From: VRUE01 sp963697695
GTDB lineage: Bacteria > Actinomycetota > Thermoleophilia > Solirubrobacterales > 70-9
Direction: 5' to 3'
Assembly (NCBI GenBank): GCA_963697695.1
Contig: OY969094.1
Span: 124,001-188,000, forward strand
DNA length: 64,000 nt
The notes below the pieces were generated by a model. It did not search any database and was not told where the DNA came from. It was given only the letters and a program-made list of their open reading frames with translations. Shown in pieces: positions 8,056 to 17,650 of this stretch; within the stretch, counting starts at the first letter, position 1; each line of letters begins with the position of its first letter. The translations under genes and the position numbers were made by a program.

Positions 8056-9966
8056 TCAGGCGGTGGCAAACGCCGGCTCCGGCGCTGTGTCCGCGATCGA
8101 CTGAGCCCAGAGCTCGAGCGTAAGCAGGGCCCATAGCTTGCGGCCGTGGTCGGCGGCGCCGGAGACGTGTTGATCGATCAGCGTCGCCACCGCCGTGGGC
8201 TCCATCCATCCCCGCTCGGCGCTCGCGCGATCGAGCAGGACGTCGCGCGTGAACGGGGCGAGGTCCGTGCGCAGCCAGCGCGCAACCGGGAGCTCGAACC
8301 CCTGCTTGGGACCGTCGAGGATCGTGTCCGGCACCCAGCCCCGCAGGGCATCCCGGAGGGCGATCTTGCGCCGTGTCCCGCTCGCCTTGTATTGCGGCGG
8401 GATCGCGGCAGCCAGCTCCATCAGCTCGTGGTCGAGCAGGGGCGAGCGGCCCTCCAGCGAGTAGGCCATCGTCGCGATGTCGATCTTCGGCAGCAGGTCG
8501 CCGGGCAGGTAGACCGTCGCGTCGACCTCGAGCAGCTGGTCGAGCAGCTCTCCGCCGCTGGCGTCGCTCCACGGTCCGAGCAGAATCGCGTCGGCGTCTG
8601 CCGTGGCGACGGAACGGGCGAACTCGTCGGTGTAGAGCCCGCCGCGCTCGCCGGGGTCGAAAACGTTCACCTGCCGCAGATAGCGCTCCTGCCGCTCGCC
8701 TCCGAGGCGAGTGGCGAAGCGCTGCGCACGGCTGCGCCAGGCGCGAGGGTCGGCGCCATTGCCGACCCTGGCCCCGGCGGCGGCGATCGAGTGGCGCAGC
8801 GACTCGGGTAGGCGTTCGAACCTGGCGGCGAGCATGTTCGAGGTGTAGCGCTGGTAGCCGGCGAAGCTCTCGTCGCCGCCGTCGCCGTTGAGGGCGACGG
8901 TGACGTGCTCGCGGGCGAGCTCGGCGAGGTAGAAGCAGGGCAGGGCCGAGTGGTCGCCGAAGGGCTCGCCGTAGTGGCGCACGAGCTTCGGCAGCAGCTC
9001 GATCGCATCGGGCTCGACGATCAGCTCGTGGTGGTCGGTCGAGAAGCGCTCGGCGATCAGCCGGGCGCGGGGGAGCTCGTTGAGGGCCTCGTCCGCGAAG
9101 CCGATCGAAAAGGTCTTGACCGGCTCCGAGGACTGCTCGGCCATCGCCGCGACGACCGCCGAGGAATCGATCCCGCCGGAGAGGAACGCCCCTACCGGGA
9201 CGTCGGCCACGAGCCGTCGCGACACGGCGGTGCGCAGCGAGGTGCGGATCTCCTGGTGAAGCTCGCGAACGTCCTTCACGGGGCGCTTGGCCGAGTAGTC
9301 CAGGCGCCAGTAGCGCTCTGTCGTCAGCGCCCCCTCTTGGTAGACCAGCAGGTGGGCCGGGGGCAGCTTGCGAACGCCTCGGAAGATGCTCATCGGCGCC
9401 GGGACATAACCGTAGGCGAGGTAGGCGTCGATCGCCTCATGGTCCACCTCGCGTGAGACCTCGGGATCCTGGATCAGCGCCTGGAGCTCGGATGCGAAGC
9501 TGAGCGCACCGCCGCGGAAGCTGTAGAAGAGCGGCTTCTTGCCCACCCGGTCGCGGGCCAGGAAGAGGCGCTGGCGCCGGCTGTCCCAGAGAGCGAAGGC
9601 GAACATCCCCCGCAGCCGCGAGAGACAGCCGGTCCCATGCTCCTCGTAGAGATGGGCGATGACCTCGGTGTCGCCGTTCGTGGCGAGGGTGTGGCCCGCC
9701 TGCAGCAGCTCCTCGCGCAGCTCGGCGTAGTTGTAGATCTCACCGTTGAGGACGACCGCAACCGAGCCGTCCTCGTTGTAGACCGGCTGGTCGCCGGTGT
9801 CGAGGTCGATGATCCTCAGTCGCTGGATGCCGAGCCCGACGCCATCGGAGACGTGCAAGCCGCGCGAATCGGGACCGCGATGCTCCTGCGCCGCGCACAT
9901 CCGGGCTATCAGGTCCCCCTCGACGGGGACACCGTCGGCACGGACCTGGCCTGCGATTCCGCACAT
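8056..9966 (-). CDS. asnB: Asparagine synthase-like glutamine amidotransferase
   Basis: The 636-residue protein starts MCGIAGQV, so Cys2 is the N-terminal nucleophile of a class II glutaminase domain (about 1-200, with RGPDSRG and NGEIYNY). The second half is the ATP-pyrophosphatase synthetase domain with FLSGGIDSS. It would use glutamine ammonia to amidate a carboxyl group. Within a polysaccharide locus this is probably a uronic-acid or aminoacyl carboxylate rather than free aspartate, as proposed for exosortase-associated AsnB homologues. The start was set at MCGIAG because Cys2 must become N-terminal. It overlaps the upstream GT2 gene by one base (TGATG). Confidence 0.9.
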   Translation of the reverse strand: MCGIAGQVRADGVPVEGDLIARMCAAQEHRGPDSRGLHVSDGVGLGIQRLRIIDLDTGDQPVYNEDGSVAVVLNGEIYNYAELREELLQAGHTLATNGDTEVIAHLYEEHGTGCLSRLRGMFAFALWDSRRQRLFLARDRVGKKPLFYSFRGGALSFASELQALIQDPEVSREVDHEAIDAYLAYGYVPAPMSIFRGVRKLPPAHLLVYQEGALTTERYWRLDYSAKRPVKDVRELHQEIRTSLRTAVSRRLVADVPVGAFLSGGIDSSAVVAAMAEQSSEPVKTFSIGFADEALNELPRARLIAERFSTDHHELIVEPDAIELLPKLVRHYGEPFGDHSALPCFYLAELAREHVTVALNGDGGDESFAGYQRYTSNMLAARFERLPESLRHSIAAAGARVGNGADPRAWRSRAQRFATRLGGERQERYLRQVNVFDPGERGGLYTDEFARSVATADADAILLGPWSDASGGELLDQLLEVDATVYLPGDLLPKIDIATMAYSLEGRSPLLDHELMELAAAIPPQYKASGTRRKIALRDALRGWVPDTILDGPKQGFELPVARWLRTDLAPFTRDVLLDRASAERGWMEPTAVATLIDQHVSGAADHGRKLWALLTLELWAQSIADTAPEPAFATA

Positions 9967-10868
9967 CAGCCCGTCGCGGCCCGCGACGTGAGGGGAAGCT
10001 TGCCGAAGACGCGGCCCCGGATCTCCCTGCGGACCGAGTGGCGGAATCCCGGGTTCTCGACCTGGGGTATCCGCTGGACCGCGGCGCGGAGATAGCCGTA
10101 GAAGAAGGCGAGCCCCGAGATTCCCTCCGGCCGCGCAGCGGCGACCTTCAGCGAGCGCAGCGCCACCCAGTAGGCCGGGAAGTGGACGATGTAGGCGGCG
10201 GCGCCATAACGGGCCCGCCCTCGCAGGGTGCCGTCGGCGCTCGCCCAGGGGCGATGGTGGATCGCGACCAGGTTCTCGAAGGTCCGGGTGCGGAAGCCGT
10301 GCATGCGGGCCAGCGTCTCGTCGATCGTGTCCCAGGCGAGCCGCTCCTGAACGCCGCCGATCGCTTCGAAGCAATCGCGTGAATAGCACTTGAGGGCGCC
10401 GTTGACGTGGTACTCGGTCGGCACCTTCTCCAGCCGCCACTTGCCGCGGACCAGCTCGTTGCGCAGCCCTCCCGCCATGCCGAGCCGCTCATCCGCCTCG
10501 AACTCTCCGAGGACGCGCTCGAAGTACTCCGGCGGAAGCTCCATATCTCCGTCGAGCTTGCCGATGTGCGTGAACTGGCGCCAGTCGACGCTGTTCAGGC
10601 CGAAGTTGAAAGTGCGCGGCGCCGCCGCCGAGGCGAGCCGGTCGCGGGGGTTGGGCAGCGGCGGATGCTCGGGGGCCCGGACTGGAGAGATGAAGGGGAA
10701 TTCTCGTGCGAGGCTCTGTGCGAGCTCATACGTATCGTCGGTGGAGTGGTCGTCGACGAGCAGCCAGAGATCCGGCGGGCGGGTCTGGGCGGCCATGGCC
10801 CGGGCCACGCGCTCCAGGTGATCGCCCTCGTTGCGGACAGGGGAGATGATCAGCAGGCTTTGACTCAT
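9966..10868 (-). CDS. Glycosyltransferase family 2
   Basis: From the ATG at 10868 the product has 300 residues. It begins MSQSLLIISPVRNEGDHLERV, contains DDHSTDDT (nucleotide binding) and KLDGDMELP (metal-binding DxD) and lacks membrane segments. It therefore looks like a soluble GT-A enzyme of polysaccharide assembly. Upstream in-frame sequence to 11210 is antisense to the methyltransferase gene and was excluded. It is the first gene of the minus-strand run down to 3594; only 72 bases separate it from the divergent methyltransferase gene, so promoters for both must lie there. Confidence 0.87.
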   Translation of the reverse strand: MSQSLLIISPVRNEGDHLERVARAMAAQTRPPDLWLLVDDHSTDDTYELAQSLAREFPFISPVRAPEHPPLPNPRDRLASAAAPRTFNFGLNSVDWRQFTHIGKLDGDMELPPEYFERVLGEFEADERLGMAGGLRNELVRGKWRLEKVPTEYHVNGALKCYSRDCFEAIGGVQERLAWDTIDETLARMHGFRTRTFENLVAIHHRPWASADGTLRGRARYGAAAYIVHFPAYWVALRSLKVAAARPEGISGLAFFYGYLRAAVQRIPQVENPGFRHSVRREIRGRVFGKLPLTSRAATG

Positions 10869-10940
10869 GCGTCCCAACAACGACCCGCCCCGTAGCGATC
10901 TTGCGCAGAAGCGGGCCGTGCTGCGGCTCGTTCTCCTGAC

Positions 10941-11804
10941 GTGAGCCTCGAAGGGCAGATCGCGAACAGGCCTGCCGATCCGGTCTTCGGCGCCGAGCAC
11001 GGCGCGGTCGAGGATCCGCTCGTCAAGCGAGCCCTCCTGCGGCTGATGCCCGGAGAGCGCCGCCACCGCCTGCTCGGCTCGGCGCGTGGCATCCGCTACC
11101 GGGGAGACCTGGTTGAGTGCCCGTGCTGCGATTCGACGTTCTCGCGCTTCCTGCCCCACAGGGGCCGGACCGAAGCGAAATGCCCGCGCTGCGGAGCGCT
11201 CGAGCGCCATCGTGTCCTATGGCTCTTCCTGGAGCGGGAGACGGATATCTTCGACCGTCCGGGGGCAATGCTCCACATCGCCCCCGAGTACGCCTTCCTG
11301 CGTCGCTTCTCGCGGACCAGCGGACTCGAATACGTCACCGGCGACTTCGACTCGGCGCTGGCCGATCACCAGCTGGACGTGATGGACCTCCCATTCGAGG
11401 CCGAGAGCTTCGACTTCCTGATGTGCAATCACGTGCTCGAGCACGTCGATGACGATCGCCTCGCCCTGGCCGAGATCCAGCGGGTCCTGAAGCCAGGCGG
11501 CTGGGCGATCCTGATGTGCCCGGTCGACAACCGCCGCGCCACCACGCTCGAAGACCCGGCCGTCACCACGCCAGAGGACCGCCATCGCGTCTTCGGCCAG
11601 AGCGACCACGCCCGCCTCTACGGGCGTGATTACGCCGATCGGCTCGCGGACGCCGGCTTCGACGTGCGGGCCGACCGCTATCTGGACGGCTTCGACGAGG
11701 ACGCGATCAGCCGCCTCGGCCTGCGTCGCGAACAGGACGACGCCTTTGGCGAGGAGGAGATCTTCCTCTGCCGCAAGCCCGCTCGGGCAGCGCCGCTGCG
11801 CTGA
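10941..11804 (+). CDS. SAM-dependent methyltransferase with N-terminal zinc ribbon
   Basis: The 287-residue product starts at GTG and carries two CxxC pairs (ECPCCDSTF and KCPRCGALERHR) that likely form a zinc ribbon. A class I Rossmann methyltransferase domain follows, with NHVLEHVDDDRLALAEIQRVLKPGG typical of Methyltransf_11. It likely methylates a sugar or a glycan terminus; the target is inferred from context only. It is the only plus-strand gene inside this minus-strand block and its end lies nine bases from the convergent flippase gene. Confidence 0.83.
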   Translation: MSLEGQIANRPADPVFGAEHGAVEDPLVKRALLRLMPGERRHRLLGSARGIRYRGDLVECPCCDSTFSRFLPHRGRTEAKCPRCGALERHRVLWLFLERETDIFDRPGAMLHIAPEYAFLRRFSRTSGLEYVTGDFDSALADHQLDVMDLPFEAESFDFLMCNHVLEHVDDDRLALAEIQRVLKPGGWAILMCPVDNRRATTLEDPAVTTPEDRHRVFGQSDHARLYGRDYADRLADAGFDVRADRYLDGFDEDAISRLGLRREQDDAFGEEEIFLCRKPARAAPLR

Positions 11805-11813
11805 GCGCTTCGC

Positions 11814-13349
11814 TCAGGCGCGAGCGGCCGCCGCCCGCCCGCCGCCCGAGACGGAGGGGGGGCGGCTTCGCATGAAGGGCGGATCGGCCCATCGCAACGC
11901 CGCCCTGCCCTGCCGGCCGGCGAGGAAGGCGGCGCCGTAGGCGAAGGTGACCAGAGCGCCCACGCCGATCAGAGTCACGCCGCGGGGAGCTTCCACCTGC
12001 AGAGCAAGCAGCGCCACCGCGACTCCGGCGACGGTGGCCGCGGCCACCGGCCGCAGGGAACGGGCAAGCACTCCGAGGCGCATGCCTGACCTTGCCAACA
12101 GCCAGACGTTGAGTGGCAGCACGAGCGCCACCGCGACGGCGCCCTGGACGATCGCGACGCCCGCGATTCCTCCCAGGTGGGCGCCCACCGGCAGCGCGAC
12201 GACGAGCGCCGCGAGCCAGCCGAGCTGAAGCCTGACCAGCGATCCGGCGCGCCCGACGGCGACGAGGAGGTCGTAGCAGAGTTCGAGCACCACCCGCAGG
12301 GCTCCGAAGACGGCGAGCCACTGCAGGGCGGCGACGGCCGGCAGCCATTTGCTGCCATAGAGGATCCCGACTATCGGTCCTGCCAGTGAGGCGAGCAGGA
12401 CGCCGCCGAGCACCGCCAGCCCGGCGGCGAGGGTAAGACTGTGGGAGAAAGCGTCCTCCAGTCCGTCGGGATCGTCCGCCAGACGGGAGAAGGCCGGCAG
12501 CGATACCTGGCGGATTGCCATCGAGAGCAGGGTCCAGGGCCAGTTCGCGACGTTGAAGGCGAGCACGTAGAAGCCGAGCGCGGTTACGCCGAGCACGCGG
12601 CTGACCACGATCGAGTCGACGTTGACGATCGCCAAGAGCAGGACGCTGGTCAGGGCGGGGGGGAGGCCGACGCGGATCAGCTCCGCGGCGGTCTGGCGGT
12701 CCCAGCCCGGCCGGGGGCGGGAGGGGGCGAGCCGCAGGATCAACGCCGTCGCCACCGCGTTCGCGATCAGCAGCCCGACGGCGAGGCCGGTGGCTCCCTG
12801 CGTGCTCGCCAGCCAGATGCCGATCGGAGTCCCGACCAGGAAGCCGAGCAGCTCGGCGGCAGCTCGCCGGCGCTGCTGGAAGGCGCGCATCAGCAGTGCG
12901 TTCGGAATCGTCGAGATGCCGTCGAGGAGGACGCCGAAGGAGAGCACCCGGATCGCCGTGGTCGCCTCCGGAGCGTTCAGCAGGACCGCGATTCCCGGTG
13001 CCCCGAAGAACATCAGCGCGAACCAGATCGAGCTGCTGATGAGGGAGCCGCTGACCGCGGTCGGCGTGACCCGATCCAGCCCCTCCTTCCAGCGGATCAC
13101 GGCCACGCTGAGCCCGATCTCGTTCATGCTCAGCACGATCGTCATCACCAGCATCGCCGCCGCGTAGGTGCCGAACTCCTCGGGGGTGACGATGCGAGCG
13201 ATGACGAGCCCGGCGATGACGTTGAGGACGCGGGCGGCGACGCTGTTGATCAAGCTCCAGACCAGGCCCGAGCGGGCCTGGGCGCCAAGCGCGTCCTTGT
13301 CGTCTCGCGGTTGCGTCGCCTCTGCGGCGGGCCGCTCAGGCGTACTCAT
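11814..13349 (-). CDS. Wzx/WzxC-type polysaccharide flippase (MOP superfamily)
   Basis: The hydrophobic product has around 12-14 membrane helices and the family pattern near the N-terminus (SVAARVLNVIAGLVIARIVTPEEFGTYAAAM). Such proteins move undecaprenyl-linked oligosaccharide units across the membrane. The ATG at 13349 (511 residues) has GGCGGAG six bases upstream; an ATG at 13379 would add ten residues. It overlaps the upstream GT gene by 14 nt. It is the only exporter-type glycan transporter visible in the window, which makes a Wzx-dependent pathway likely, although no Wzy polymerase was found here. Confidence 0.87.
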   Translation of the reverse strand: MSTPERPAAEATQPRDDKDALGAQARSGLVWSLINSVAARVLNVIAGLVIARIVTPEEFGTYAAAMLVMTIVLSMNEIGLSVAVIRWKEGLDRVTPTAVSGSLISSSIWFALMFFGAPGIAVLLNAPEATTAIRVLSFGVLLDGISTIPNALLMRAFQQRRRAAAELLGFLVGTPIGIWLASTQGATGLAVGLLIANAVATALILRLAPSRPRPGWDRQTAAELIRVGLPPALTSVLLLAIVNVDSIVVSRVLGVTALGFYVLAFNVANWPWTLLSMAIRQVSLPAFSRLADDPDGLEDAFSHSLTLAAGLAVLGGVLLASLAGPIVGILYGSKWLPAVAALQWLAVFGALRVVLELCYDLLVAVGRAGSLVRLQLGWLAALVVALPVGAHLGGIAGVAIVQGAVAVALVLPLNVWLLARSGMRLGVLARSLRPVAAATVAGVAVALLALQVEAPRGVTLIGVGALVTFAYGAAFLAGRQGRAALRWADPPFMRSRPPSVSGGGRAAAARA

Positions 13350-14541
13350 GACGGACTCCGCCTGACCGGCCGTGGGCATGCGATCCGAGCAGGTCGAGGA
13401 GCTGCTCGGCCCGGGCGGACCAGTTGTGCCCGGCCGCGAACGCCCTTCGCTCGGCGATCAGCTCGGGCTGCCGTGCCGTGGCTGCCGCGTCGACGATGGC
13501 GGCGCCGAAGTCCCGCGGCGCTTCGGCGAGGGTGACGAGGTCGGTCTCGAGCGAGCGCACGGCCGGCAGCGGGGTCGAGACGACCGGCCTGCCGGCGGCC
13601 AGGTACTCGAGGGTCTTCATCGGGAAGCTGTTTCGGTTGAACTGCGTGTTCGCGTAGGGGACGATGCCGACGTCGATCGCCTTCAGGTAGGGGAGCAGAT
13701 CCTCGAACCGCCGTGGCCCGAGGTAGGTGACGTTCGGCAGGGAGGTCAGGGCTTCGAAGCGGGCCGGCTCGAAGGCGGGATCGCGAGGGCCGATCAGCAG
13801 CAGGGAAGCGCCCGCCGCGGGGATCGCCTCGAGCAGGGCGAGATCCGTGCGGCTGTTGAGGTGGCCGACGAAGCCGGCCACCGGGCCCGGCAGGTCGACG
13901 TCGACTGGGTACGGCACGCCGTCCACACCCGCGTAGAAGGACGCGTCGCAGCCGTTGGGGAGGTAGGCGGCCTCGACCCCACGCGATCGCAGCTCCCCGA
14001 CCACGGTCTCGCTGACCGAGACGACCAGGTCAGAGGAGGCGGTGAGGCGCTCGTCGCCCGCCGCGAGGCGCTCCGTGCTGCGCCCCCAGAGCGCCGCTGC
14101 GGCCACGGGATCGTCCTGCCACCAGTACGCCCGCACGCGCTCGCCGCAGACTCCGTATGCATCGACGAAGAGCCAGGTCGAGACGACCGCCTCGACGCTG
14201 GCGCCGAGACGGCGCACGGCCCTCTTCAGCTCGTGGCGGACGATCCTGTTCGTCAGCGGCAGCACCGCCGGGTCCATCGGCTTCGGTGGCGCAAGCGGGG
14301 TGTAGCGGGCGATGCCGGGCGCGACGCCACGCAGCCTGGGCCGCTTCAGGGATCCGGCGACCAGCGGCGCGTTGAAGCGCGTCAGATGGGAGATGGGGGG
14401 ATCGACGTAGAGGACAGGCGCTAGGGCGGAGAGGTGCTCGGCCATGTGTCGGTCGGCCAGCTTCACCTCGTCCCAGCTGTTGGCGGCGCAGAGAACGATG
14501 AGGCCGTCCCAATCGCCGGCGGGTGGGGCCACGGCCCTCAC
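13336..14541 (-). CDS. Glycosyltransferase family 4
   Basis: The product has 401 residues from the GTG at 14541, which overlaps the preceding stop (GTGA). It has a GT-B fold with the donor-site pattern PMKTLEYLAAGRPVVSTPLPAV and an N-terminal WDGLIVLCAANSWDEVKLAD. Members of this subgroup are cytoplasmic, membrane-associated transferases. The open frame extends upstream to 14700, but that part is antisense-like to the neighbour and was left out. Sugar specificity cannot be assigned. Its C-terminus overlaps the flippase start. Confidence 0.85.
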   Translation of the reverse strand: MRAVAPPAGDWDGLIVLCAANSWDEVKLADRHMAEHLSALAPVLYVDPPISHLTRFNAPLVAGSLKRPRLRGVAPGIARYTPLAPPKPMDPAVLPLTNRIVRHELKRAVRRLGASVEAVVSTWLFVDAYGVCGERVRAYWWQDDPVAAAALWGRSTERLAAGDERLTASSDLVVSVSETVVGELRSRGVEAAYLPNGCDASFYAGVDGVPYPVDVDLPGPVAGFVGHLNSRTDLALLEAIPAAGASLLLIGPRDPAFEPARFEALTSLPNVTYLGPRRFEDLLPYLKAIDVGIVPYANTQFNRNSFPMKTLEYLAAGRPVVSTPLPAVRSLETDLVTLAEAPRDFGAAIVDAAATARQPELIAERRAFAAGHNWSARAEQLLDLLGSHAHGRSGGVRHEYA

Positions 14542-15797
14542 CCGACCCGCGCGAGCGCGGCCTGCATGGCCGGCAGTGGGTTTTCGGCGGCTGCGAGCCG
14601 AGTGGCCTCGGAGATGCCGTGTGCTCGCTTGCGGCGGGGATCGTGGTTCTCGATCTCGAGCCGCAAGGCGCGGGTGGCCGTTGGGAGCGCCTCGCTCCAT
14701 CGCCTGGAGGAGCGACTGGCGAGGATGGAGTCGTAGATCTCGAGCTGAAGGCGAGTCCCGCGCTCGAGCGAAAACCGCTCGGAGACCGTTGCGTGCCCGT
14801 AGCGAGCGAGATCGGCTCGCCGTTGCGCATCGCCCAGCAGGTCCCGCATCTGGTCCGCCAGGCGGCCCGAGCCGGAGCTGCCGTCGCCGACCCCCCAGAA
14901 GCCGTGCCGCAGGAAGTAGTCGTAGCCGGAGGGCTCGAACACCTTCGAGAATCCGCCTTCGCCTTGGACGATCACCGGCTTGGCGATCGCCATCGCGCGC
15001 AGCGACGAGCTGCCCATGCCGATTACGAGGTCGGCTGCCGCATAGGCCTCGCGCGGATCGGCGAGAGCGCCTGCGAACCTGACGGCTTCCCGGCCGAGGC
15101 GGCGGTTGACGTGCGCCGCACGTGCGCGCAGCGCCGGACCGGCGGGCCCGTCGCCGACCAGCAGCAGCTCGACCGGAAACTCGCCGGCGACTTCGCCCGT
15201 GGCATCGATCGCTTCGACCAAGGCGTCCAGCTTCAATTCAAGCGCCAGTCTCGAGACCGTGACCACGAGCAGGCTCCGATCGGCGATCCCCAACTCTCGG
15301 CGCAGCGGGGCGCCGTCGATCGACGGCGAATCCGTGTCGGTGTCGATCGGCGGCTCGAGCACCCAGACCGGAGCGCGATGTCGTTCCCGCGCCTCTTCTG
15401 CGAGGGCCTCGGTTCCCATGATCAGCGGGACCGAGGGCGGCACGAAGGGCGAGACCGACATCGAGAGGACGGTGCAGAGCAGAGGCACCCCGCCGGCGAG
15501 GTGGGCGCCGAAATAGGCGTCGAGGCAGGGGGGCCACTCGTAGGCGTGGACCAGATCGAGGCGCCAGCTGCGCGCCAGCGCCGCCAGCTGCGCGATGCGC
15601 GAAGGCGCCGGGCGATAGCGCAGCCTGCGGGCGGGGACGAACTCCAGGCCGCGAGACTCGATGTAGTCGACGAGGGGGCCCGGCTTGCCGTATACGACCA
15701 CGTCGTGTCCGGCCTCCGCCGCTCCTGCGGCAAGGTCTATGGCGTTGATCTGGCTACCGCCGATGCCGAGGTCGTGTGGTGCGACCAGCAGCCTCAT
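14538..15797 (-). CDS. Glycosyltransferase family 4
   Basis: From the ATG at 15797 the product has 419 residues and begins MRLLVAPHDLGIGGSQIN, the glycine-rich GT-B acceptor loop. SLLVVTVSRLALELK and LLLVGDGPAGPALRA are typical of the donor half, and IAKPVIVQGEGGFSKVFEP sits at the donor-phosphate region. It is coupled by 4-nt overlaps to the acetyltransferase gene before it and the GT4 gene after it. The acceptor and sugar are not known. The in-frame region upstream to 15995 overlaps the acetyltransferase gene and is not part of this protein. Confidence 0.86.
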   Translation of the reverse strand: MRLLVAPHDLGIGGSQINAIDLAAGAAEAGHDVVVYGKPGPLVDYIESRGLEFVPARRLRYRPAPSRIAQLAALARSWRLDLVHAYEWPPCLDAYFGAHLAGGVPLLCTVLSMSVSPFVPPSVPLIMGTEALAEEARERHRAPVWVLEPPIDTDTDSPSIDGAPLRRELGIADRSLLVVTVSRLALELKLDALVEAIDATGEVAGEFPVELLLVGDGPAGPALRARAAHVNRRLGREAVRFAGALADPREAYAAADLVIGMGSSSLRAMAIAKPVIVQGEGGFSKVFEPSGYDYFLRHGFWGVGDGSSGSGRLADQMRDLLGDAQRRADLARYGHATVSERFSLERGTRLQLEIYDSILASRSSRRWSEALPTATRALRLEIENHDPRRKRAHGISEATRLAAAENPLPAMQAALARVG

Positions 15798-16468
15798 CGC
15801 AGCACCTGGGAGCGATCTCGAGCCGGCGCCGGGCGCGCTGCGGCGCCGTGCCATATCTGCTCCGGGGGAACCGACTTGGTCACCACCGCGCCCATGCCGA
15901 CGACCGCCCCCGCTCCGATCACGAGGTTCTCGCGCAGCAGGGCTCCCGCGCCGACGTAAGCGCCGCTCTCGATCGTGACGCCACCCGAGACGCACACCCC
16001 GGCGCCGAACGTAACTCCGTCGCCGACGACGTCATCGTGGGTCAGGACCACCGAGGGCATCACCGCCACATGCGCCCCGAGGCTGATCTCGGCGGTCAGG
16101 ACCACGTTGGCGTGGATGACCGAGCCGGGCCCGATCGTCGCCGATTCCGCGATCGTCGCTCGGGGGTGGACGAGGGTCGCGTAGCGCTCTGCGGGCAGCC
16201 CCAGCCTGTCGACCAGGCGCAGACGACGGGGTGGATCGTGCGGCGAGGCGACGCAGGCCGCGACCGAGGCCTGGGGGTGCTCGCCGACCGCCACGCAGGG
16301 CCCAAGCACTGGGATGCCGAGGATCTCCTCGCCATGCAGCTCTGGAGAGTCGTCGAGCAGGCCGGTCAGCTCCCAGGTGGGAGTCTCATCGTTGATCGCC
16401 CGCACCAGCTCGACTGTCTCGCGCGCGAATCCTCCGGCGCCGATCAGCAGCAGCGGCGAGAGGGGCAT
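15794..16468 (-). CDS. PglD/NeuD-like sugar O- or N-acetyltransferase
   Basis: The 224-residue product has an N-terminal Rossmann-like half starting LLLIGAGGFARETVELV and a C-terminal left-handed beta-helix of hexapeptide repeats (ATIAESATIGPGSVIHANV, VLTAEISLGAHV). This is the PglD/NeuD architecture, which binds a nucleotide sugar and transfers acetyl from acetyl-CoA, usually to a 4-amino group. The aminotransferases at 19419 and 33014 could provide that amino sugar. It is the first gene of a coupled run with two GT4 genes and the flippase. Confidence 0.88.
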   Translation of the reverse strand: MPLSPLLLIGAGGFARETVELVRAINDETPTWELTGLLDDSPELHGEEILGIPVLGPCVAVGEHPQASVAACVASPHDPPRRLRLVDRLGLPAERYATLVHPRATIAESATIGPGSVIHANVVLTAEISLGAHVAVMPSVVLTHDDVVGDGVTFGAGVCVSGGVTIESGAYVGAGALLRENLVIGAGAVVGMGAVVTKSVPPEQIWHGAAARPAPARDRSQVLR

Positions 16469-16515
16469 CGGAGCGGTGGCGCCAGGGTTTTCAGGGGTGC
16501 GATGAGGGGAGACAT

Positions 16516-16545
16516 GACCAGCCGAAGAACGAAATTCGGCTGGTC
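16516..16545 (-). terminator. Perfect 11-bp hairpin after the beta-helix gene
   Basis: GACCAGCCGAA (16516-16526) and TTCGGCTGGTC (16535-16545) flank an 8-nt loop. It lies in the gap between the stop of the 16570-18252 gene and the start of the acetyltransferase gene. No long T-run follows on the minus strand, so it may be a weak terminator or a processing/stability hairpin. Confidence 0.5.
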
Positions 16546-16569
16546 GTTCTTCTGTCTCTCAGCCGTGGC

Positions 16570-17650
16570 TCACCAGTGCACGCCGGCGGGCTTGCGATAG
16601 CCGATTGGGCTTTGGCCCGCCGGGTTGCAGTTGGCGGAGATGCAGTTGCCGCTGCCGTCGAGCGCGACCAGAGAGGGTTTCCCCCAAAGGTTGGCGGAGA
16701 AGGTCGCGACGGCGGCCGAGCCCGACAGGGCGAACCCGCCGTCCGGGTCGACGGCGACGTTGCGCTCGACGACGTTGCCCGAACCCGAGTCGCAGTCCCA
16801 CTCGAAACCGGGGAAGCCGCTGAATGCCAGGCCCCCGTCGATCCAGGTGTTGCCCCGGATCGCGATGCTCGAACGGGAGGTGCCGCCGGTTCCCAATCCA
16901 CAGATCTCGGTGCGGCCCTGAGCGATCTGGATCAGGTTGTTCTCGAAGAGCAGCGGATTGGTCTCGCCGCCGTGGATGTACATAGAGCCGGAGTTTCCGG
17001 TGACGCCGCCGTCGAAATAGCCCTGGTGGTGAATCCAGTTGTTGGTGATCCGCAGGTTCGCTCCGTTGCCGGTGATCTGGATGTTGTCGGAGTGCTCGCC
17101 GGAGTCCGGGTTCGCACCCACGGGCCCGATCTCATTTCGATCGATCAGCACGTCGACGCCATCGACGCCCTGAAAGCCGTCGGCGGCGATGTCGTGAATC
17201 CTGTTGCCGACGAACTGCAGCCGGTTCAGGGTGCCGTAGCAGCGACAGCCGTAGCCGGTGTTGCCGGAGTCGTCGGCGCGGGTCCAGCCCAGGTCGTTTT
17301 CACGAATCGTCACGTCGTCGCTGCGGTCGGGCATCAGGATCAGCTGATCGAGCACGCGGTTGCCGGGCGTGCCGCCGATGATGTTGCCCTGCAGCGTCGT
17401 GCGGTGACCCCCGCGTATTTCTATCGAGCGGAAGACCGCCCCGCGGATCGTCAGGTCGGTGGTTCCCTCTCCCACCTCGATGGAGCCGATCGAGCCGGCG
17501 TCTTCCGTCGAGACCACCACCCCCGAGCGGTTCCCGAGGCCTCTCAGGTCGACGTCGCCGACGGCGGCGATCACGCAGACGTTCCGCCCGGCCCCCACCT
17601 CGCCGCGCACGGCAGCGGCCGACGTCACGTTCGTGGCGCCGGCCACGCAG
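16570..17650 (-). repeat. Paralogous beta-helix block, copy 2
   Basis: This is the second copy of the beta-helix coding block, similar to 606-1680 in direct orientation and about 16 kb away. Divergence is mostly at third positions and in surface loops, so it looks like a duplication followed by purifying selection, with different N-terminal parts attached. Confidence 0.8.

Noticed and set aside
12441..13535. Plus-strand frame opposite the flippase
   Set aside because: Very rich in Asp, Glu, Arg and Gln as expected for the antisense of a membrane protein gene.
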